From Oscillospiraceae bacterium (lineage in GTDB: Bacteria > Bacillota_A > Clostridia > Oscillospirales > Oscillospiraceae), in contig JAFWOX010000108.1 in the NCBI GenBank assembly GCA_017545325.1, positions 1-9,445 on the forward strand: a DNA stretch of 9,445 nucleotides, written 5' to 3'. Of this stretch, positions 6,128-9,445 are shown piece after piece. The notes beneath the pieces were generated by a model that was not told where the DNA came from, did no database searches, and worked only from the letters and a program-made list of their open reading frames with translations. Both the position numbers and the translations under genes were made by a program. The first letter of the stretch is position 1. Each line of letters opens with the position of its first letter.

Positions 6128-6156
6128 TTGACTTTTTCTGGTCCTTGGCGTACTAA
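6128..6156 (+). promoter_or_regulatory. promoter of the first MATE gene
   Basis: TTGACT (6128-6133) and TACTAA (6151-6156) are 17 bases apart. Fifteen bases around the -35 box (6122-6136, GCGGGCTTGACTTTT) recur exactly before the second MATE gene at 7864-7878, with the same spacing to its -10 box. Transcription should start near 6163, 55 bases before the GTG start. The -10 match is modest. Confidence 0.6.
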
Positions 6157-6217
6157 TAGCGCTAGTCTTCCTCCGCCGCGAGTACCCCCCGCGAGCCTGT
6201 CAGTTCGAGGTTCTGCC

Positions 6218-7597
6218 GTGAAACGCGTTCATGAGATCGATTTCTGCGAGGGCAGGCTTCTGCCCAAGCTCTGTTCCTTTGCCCTGCCGGTGATGCTCTC
6301 CGGCATCCTTCAGCTGGCCTTCAATGCCGCCGACCTGATCGTGGTGGGCCGCTTCGAGGGAGAAGCCGCTCTGGCCGCCGTAGGCTCCAACGGCGCTCTG
6401 GTCTCCCTGGTGGTCAACGTATTCATGGGCCTGGGAAGCGGCATCAGCGTCCTGGCTGCCAGGTACTTCGGGGCGAAGGACGACCGGCGCATGGGGGAAA
6501 CCGTGGAGACAGCCGCCATCGTGGGGATCCTGGGGGGCGCGCTCACCGCCCTTATCGGTCTGATTCTCTCCGTTCCCATGTTGCGCCTCATGTCCACTCC
6601 GGAGAACGTGCTTCCCCTGGCGGCGGTATACCTGCGCATCTACTTCCTGGGCATCCCCTTCCTGGCGGCCTACAATTTTCTCAGCGCCGTGCTCCGCTCC
6701 GTGGGGGATACCCAGCGGCCTTTGCTGTACATGGCTGTCGCCGGGGCGGCAAATGTGCTGCTGAACCTGCTCCTGGTGCTGGTCTTCCGTCTGGGCGTGG
6801 TGGGGGTGGCCGTCGCCACGGTGGCCAGCGAGCTTCTCTCCTTTGTCCTCACGGTGCGCTGCTTGATGCGCAGTAAGGGAGCCTACCGTCTGCCACGGGG
6901 GAAGCTGCATTTCTCCCGGGCTGTGTTTCTGCAGATGCTCCATATCGGCCTTCCCGCGGGGATCCAGGGCAGCCTGTTCAGCATTTCCAATGTGATCATC
7001 CAATCCTCCATCAATTCCTTCGGCGCCGCCGTGGTGGCGGGGAACGCCGCTGCGGCGAGTCTGGAGGGCTTCGGCTACTGCTGCCAGGATTCCGTTTGCC
7101 AGGGGACGGTGGCCGCGGCGAGCCAGTGCATGGGGGCGCGGAAATATGATCGGGTACGCTCCGTCACGGTGGTGAGCAATATACTGGCCGCCTTAGCCAG
7201 CATTGCCCCCTATGGGATCATTCTCCTGCTCCGCTACCCGCTCCTGCACGCCTATACGGCGGAGACGGAGGCGGTGGAGACCGGCGTGATCCGCCTCTTC
7301 TACCTGGGGGCGCTGTACTTCACCGCCGGGTTCATGGGGGTCATGACCGGAGTGCTCCGGGGCTACGGATACAGCATCCTGCCCACCTCCATCACCCTGG
7401 TCGGGGTCTGCGGCTTCCGTCTGGTGTGGATCTTCACCGTTTTTGCCCGTTTCCATGACCTCCGTCTGCTCTACAGCTGCTACCCCATTTCCTGGACTCT
7501 CACCGCGATCGGCCTGTTCATCGCCTATTTTGCCCTGCGGAAACGGGCCGTGGAGCTGAACGAGGCCCGGTACCGGGCGGAGCATCCGGCATCCTGA
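6218..7597 (+). CDS. MATE-family multidrug efflux transporter, first tandem copy
   Basis: A 459-residue inner-membrane exporter of the MepA/DinF branch, expected to expel cationic drugs or metabolites using Na+ or H+. Twelve hydrophobic segments are spread over about 17-440 in two halves. Family pattern includes PVMLSGILQLAFNAADLIVVG (24-44), ALAAVGSNGA (51-60), the loop ARYFGAKD (81-88), LRSVGDTQRP (159-168), GLPAGIQGSLFSISN (244-258) and RGYGYSILPT (381-390). The open frame runs far upstream, but I start at GTG 6218: GAGG (6207-6210) is 7 bases before it, the promoter is downstream of all earlier starts, and the second copy has the same arrangement. The protein is about 76% identical to the next gene, with no gaps over 457 residues. 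Substrate unknown. Confidence 0.93.
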   Translation: MKRVHEIDFCEGRLLPKLCSFALPVMLSGILQLAFNAADLIVVGRFEGEAALAAVGSNGALVSLVVNVFMGLGSGISVLAARYFGAKDDRRMGETVETAAIVGILGGALTALIGLILSVPMLRLMSTPENVLPLAAVYLRIYFLGIPFLAAYNFLSAVLRSVGDTQRPLLYMAVAGAANVLLNLLLVLVFRLGVVGVAVATVASELLSFVLTVRCLMRSKGAYRLPRGKLHFSRAVFLQMLHIGLPAGIQGSLFSISNVIIQSSINSFGAAVVAGNAAAASLEGFGYCCQDSVCQGTVAAASQCMGARKYDRVRSVTVVSNILAALASIAPYGIILLLRYPLLHAYTAETEAVETGVIRLFYLGALYFTAGFMGVMTGVLRGYGYSILPTSITLVGVCGFRLVWIFTVFARFHDLRLLYSCYPISWTLTAIGLFIAYFALRKRAVELNEARYRAEHPAS

Positions 7598-7604
7598 AAA
7601 TGAT

Positions 7605-7635
7605 CTGAGCGGGTCGGGCTGACCGACCCGCTCAG
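7605..7635. repeat. GC-rich hairpin repeat, copy 1 (after first MATE gene)
   Basis: CTGAGCGGGTCGG (7605-7617) pairs perfectly with 7623-7635 around the 5-base loop GCTGA. It starts 8 bases after the MATE stop and may stabilise or end that transcript, but no T-run follows on the plus strand. Its first 29 bases recur at 7804-7832 with one change in the loop. Confidence 0.85.
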
Positions 7636-7725
7636 TCTGCAGACAAACCCGAAAACGGAACGAAAACGGGAAGGAAGATAGAGTGAAAAGAAACCCAGGA
7701 GGGGTGTCTTTCGCGTTCAATCAGG

Positions 7726-7769
7726 AGTTTTTCGAACCATTTCCTACCGTATTTCTTGTTCGAAAAACT
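7726..7769. repeat. 12-bp perfect inverted repeat with 20-base loop
   Basis: AGTTTTTCGAAC (7726-7737) is exactly complementary to 7758-7769. The arms are AT-rich and contain the palindrome TTCGAA. It lies midway between the two copies of the GC-rich hairpin and may be a protein-binding site or part of a small mobile repeat. Confidence 0.75.
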
Positions 7770-7803
7770 TGCTTCAGCGGGGCGACAAGATTTTGTCGAC
7801 ACG

Positions 7804-7832
7804 CTGAGCGGGTCGGGCTGGCCGACCCGCTC
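7804..7832. repeat. GC-rich hairpin repeat, copy 2 (before second MATE gene)
   Basis: Direct copy of 7605-7633 differing only in the loop (GCTGG for GCTGA). GAGCGGGTCGG (7806-7816) pairs with 7822-7832. It lies 37 bases before the -35 box of the second MATE promoter. Confidence 0.85.
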
Positions 7833-7869
7833 CCGCTCTGTGTCTGCGTCGTTTTTTCCCTCCGCGGGC

Positions 7870-7898
7870 TTGACTTTTCTCCCGTACCGGCGTAATAT
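7870..7898 (+). promoter_or_regulatory. promoter of the second MATE gene
   Basis: TTGACT (7870-7875) and TAATAT (7893-7898) are 17 bases apart, in the same sequence context as the promoter of the first copy. Transcription should begin near 7905. That leaves only about 9 bases before the ATG at 7914, but 48 before the GTG at 7953. Confidence 0.65.
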
Positions 7899-7952
7899 CA
7901 CCTGGCATTTCCCTTGCATGCAATGAATCTCAGTATGATCGAGGCTTTCTCT

Positions 7953-9347
7953 GTGAAACGTTCTCATGAAATCGACCTGACGGAGGGAAGGCTCCTGCCC
8001 AAGCTGCTGTCCTTCTCCCTTCCCCTGATGCTCTCCGGGATCCTGCAGCTGGCCTTCAACGCGGCGGATCTGATCGTGGTGGGCCGCTTTACCGGGGAAA
8101 CGGCCCTGGCGGCGGTGGGCTCCAACGGCGCTCTGGTCTCCCTGATGGTCAACCTGTTTATGGGCCTGGGCACCGGCGTCAGCGTGCTCATGGCCCGCTA
8201 TTTCGGGGCAAAGGACGCCCCGCGCATGGCCGAGACCGTTCAGACCACCGCCATCGTCGGCGCGGCGGGCGGGATCCTGTTCGCCGTTCTGGGGGTGACC
8301 CTTTCCAGGCCTATGCTGCAGCTCATGGGGACCCCGGAGGAGGTCCTTCCCCTGGCCGCCGTCTATCTGCGCATATATTTTTTGGGTATTCCCTTCCTGG
8401 CGGTATATAACTTTCTCAGCGCCGTGCTCCGCAGCGTGGGGGATACGGAGCGCCCCCTGGTTTTCATGGCCATAGCCGGCGGGGTGAACGTGGTGCTGAA
8501 CCTGATCCTGGTCGTCGTCTTCCATCTGGGGGTGGTGGGCGTTGCGGTGTCCACGGTGGCTAGCGAATTGCTCTCCTGCTTCCTCACGGTGCGCTGCCTC
8601 CTTCTCTCGGAGGGCCCCTACCGCCTCCCCCGGGGCAGGCTGCGTTTTTCCCGGATCCAGTTTCTCCAGATGCTGCGCATCGGCCTCCCTGCGGGGATCC
8701 AGGGCAGTCTGTTCAGCATTTCCAATGTGATCATCCAGTCCTCCATCAATTCCTTCGGCGCCGCCGCCGTGGCGGGCAATGCCGCGGCCGGCAGTCTGGA
8801 GGGCTTCGCCTTCTGCTCCCAGGACGCGGTGAGTCAGGCGGCGGTGGCCTCCGTCAGCCAGTGCATGGGCGCCCGGCGGTATGAGCGGGTGCGCTCCGCC
8901 GTGGCCGCCTGCTGCCTGCTGGAGGTCCTGGTGAGCGTGGTGATCTACGGGGTGATCCTCCTGCTGCGGTATCCCCTGCTGCATATCTATACCGATGATG
9001 CGGCGGCGGTGGAGGCCGCCATTATCCGGCTCTTCGTTCTGGGCGTCCTGTATTCCACAAACGGCCTGATGAACGCCATGACCGGCGTGGTCCGGGGCCA
9101 TGGGTACAGCATCCTGCCCACCGCCCTGACCCTGGCGGGGGTCTGCGGCTTCCGCCTTATCTGGATCTATACCGTGTTCGCCCGGCATCATGACCTGCGC
9201 ATCCTGTACAGCTGCTATCCCCTTTCCTGGATCATCACCATCATCGCCCAGTTCATCGCCTATTTTGCCCTGCGGAAACGGGCCGTGGAGCTGAACGAGG
9301 CCCGGTACCGGGCGGAGCACCCATCCATAAGCGAAGCAGGAGGCTGA
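7953..9347 (+). CDS. MATE-family multidrug efflux transporter, second tandem copy
   Basis: A 464-residue twelve-segment membrane exporter, paralogous to the preceding gene. It carries the same landmarks at the same positions: FNAADLIVVG (35-44), ALAAVGSNGA (51-60), ARYFGAKD (81-88), LRSVGDTERP (159-168), GLPAGIQGSLFSISN (244-258) and RGHGYSILPT (381-390). Residues 241-270 differ at one position, whereas 311-330 share only 7 of 20, so the copies have diverged most in one membrane region and its edge. I start at GTG 7953, with GAGG 8 bases upstream, matching the first copy; in-frame ATG codons at 7914, 7923 and 7935 would add up to 13 residues but lack a ribosome site. The tail has a short extra SISEAGG that reads into the following hairpin. 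Substrate unknown; different specificity from copy one is possible. Confidence 0.93.
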   Translation: MKRSHEIDLTEGRLLPKLLSFSLPLMLSGILQLAFNAADLIVVGRFTGETALAAVGSNGALVSLMVNLFMGLGTGVSVLMARYFGAKDAPRMAETVQTTAIVGAAGGILFAVLGVTLSRPMLQLMGTPEEVLPLAAVYLRIYFLGIPFLAVYNFLSAVLRSVGDTERPLVFMAIAGGVNVVLNLILVVVFHLGVVGVAVSTVASELLSCFLTVRCLLLSEGPYRLPRGRLRFSRIQFLQMLRIGLPAGIQGSLFSISNVIIQSSINSFGAAAVAGNAAAGSLEGFAFCSQDAVSQAAVASVSQCMGARRYERVRSAVAACCLLEVLVSVVIYGVILLLRYPLLHIYTDDAAAVEAAIIRLFVLGVLYSTNGLMNAMTGVVRGHGYSILPTALTLAGVCGFRLIWIYTVFARHHDLRILYSCYPLSWIITIIAQFIAYFALRKRAVELNEARYRAEHPSISEAGG

Positions 9348-9359
9348 CCGCCTCCTGCT
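9335..9359 (+). repeat. hairpin over the stop codon of the second MATE gene
   Basis: Bases 9335-9344 pair with 9350-9359 (10 bp, loop TGACC); the stop codon TGA lies at the loop. The stem sequence differs from the 7605 hairpin, but the loop side GGCTGACCG and the following CTCAG(A/T)CTG(T/C)AGACAAA are shared, so the two are related elements at equivalent positions. No T-run follows directly. Confidence 0.75.
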
Positions 9360-9445
9360 CAGACTGTAGACAAAGTGCAAAAAGCCTCGCAGAGTTCGCG
9401 CCCGCAGGCGCGAATGAGATGAGATTCATTTTGGGGCAAAATTCA
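9360..9445. other. non-coding tail with a small hairpin
   Basis: No gene is seen. TTCGCGCC (9395-9402) pairs with GGCGCGAA (9407-9414) around CGCA, followed later by ATTCATTTTG. It could be a weak terminator for the second MATE transcript, or part of a dispersed repeat running off the window. Confidence 0.5.

Larger units (their letters stand above)
7598..7869. other. intergenic spacer rich in inverted repeats
   Basis: No convincing gene lies here; a 70-codon frame (7683-7895, GTG start) has no family resemblance and runs through repeat DNA. The spacer holds hairpin 7605-7635, a 12-bp inverted repeat (7726-7769), a 6-bp stem (7783-7798) and a second copy of the first hairpin (7804-7832). Base composition is lower in GC than the flanking genes in its middle part. 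It separates the two duplicated MATE cassettes and has no counterpart before the first one, so it looks like inserted or dispersed repeat DNA. Confidence 0.6.

Noticed and set aside
5696..6217. N-terminal extension of the first MATE frame back to 5696 (would give 633 residues)
   Set aside because: It is antisense to pta, lies upstream of the promoter at 6128-6156, and has no counterpart in the second copy or in MATE proteins.
7683..7895. Possible 70-residue protein (GTG start) in the MATE spacer
   Set aside because: It runs through inverted repeats and a hairpin copy, its end overlaps the second MATE promoter, and its sequence has no domain-like pattern.
7632..9380. 582-codon open frame on the minus strand opposite the second MATE gene
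   Set aside because: It mirrors a clear transporter gene, is rich in Gly, His and Gln as expected of an antisense frame of GC-rich membrane-protein DNA, and has no family pattern. Similar frames lie opposite the first copy (6200-7003 and 7193-7720).

Overview
The window looks like chromosomal DNA of a GC-rich anaerobic Clostridia member, probably Oscillospiraceae/Ruminococcaceae-like. The grounds are strong GGAGG ribosome sites, sigma-A type TTGACA/TATAAT-like promoters, a tRNA-Ala with encoded CCA, an AGCS (alanine or glycine:cation symporter), phosphate acetyltransferase, and MepA/DinF-type MATE pumps. This is inference; there is no rRNA or species marker. Seven protein genes and one tRNA are well supported.

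Left flank (1-1085): a visibly more AT-rich stretch. Positions 1-512 hold no convincing gene but several inverted repeats, including a perfect 20-bp one at 325-371. Then comes a compact type II toxin-antitoxin operon: a consensus promoter (513-541), a palindromic operator over its -10 box (530-550), an RHH antitoxin (566-787) and a RelE/ParE toxin (784-1053) that starts on a TTG overlapping the antitoxin stop. An 18-bp perfect hairpin (1044-1087) serves as a terminator shared with a convergent tRNA-Ala(GGC) (1086-1161, minus). The tRNA has its own strong promoter beside the end of the next gene.

Centre (1233-6003, all minus strand): transcription runs right to left through pta (phosphate acetyltransferase), an AGCS family Na+:amino-acid symporter, xylB (xylulokinase) and a classical SDR oxidoreductase. 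A promoter is seen upstream of pta and a possible internal one ahead of xylB. A GC-rich hairpin follows pta, and a second hairpin folds the Shine-Dalgarno of the symporter into its stem. The genes link energy metabolism (acetyl-CoA to acetyl phosphate), amino-acid uptake and pentose phosphorylation, but they are not one recognised pathway; neither ackA nor xylA is present.

Right (6120-9445, plus strand): two tandem MATE efflux genes, about 76% identical in protein over 457 ungapped residues by my manual count. Each has its own related promoter and GTG start, so promoter and gene were duplicated together. Related GC-rich hairpins follow both genes, and a copy of the first hairpin sits in front of the second gene, enclosing a roughly 200-bp spacer rich in inverted repeats. 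I see no CRISPR array, IS element or phage gene. The most notable items are the duplicated MATE cassette with its hairpin repeats, the self-sequestering leader of the symporter, and the TA module abutting the tRNA 3' end.
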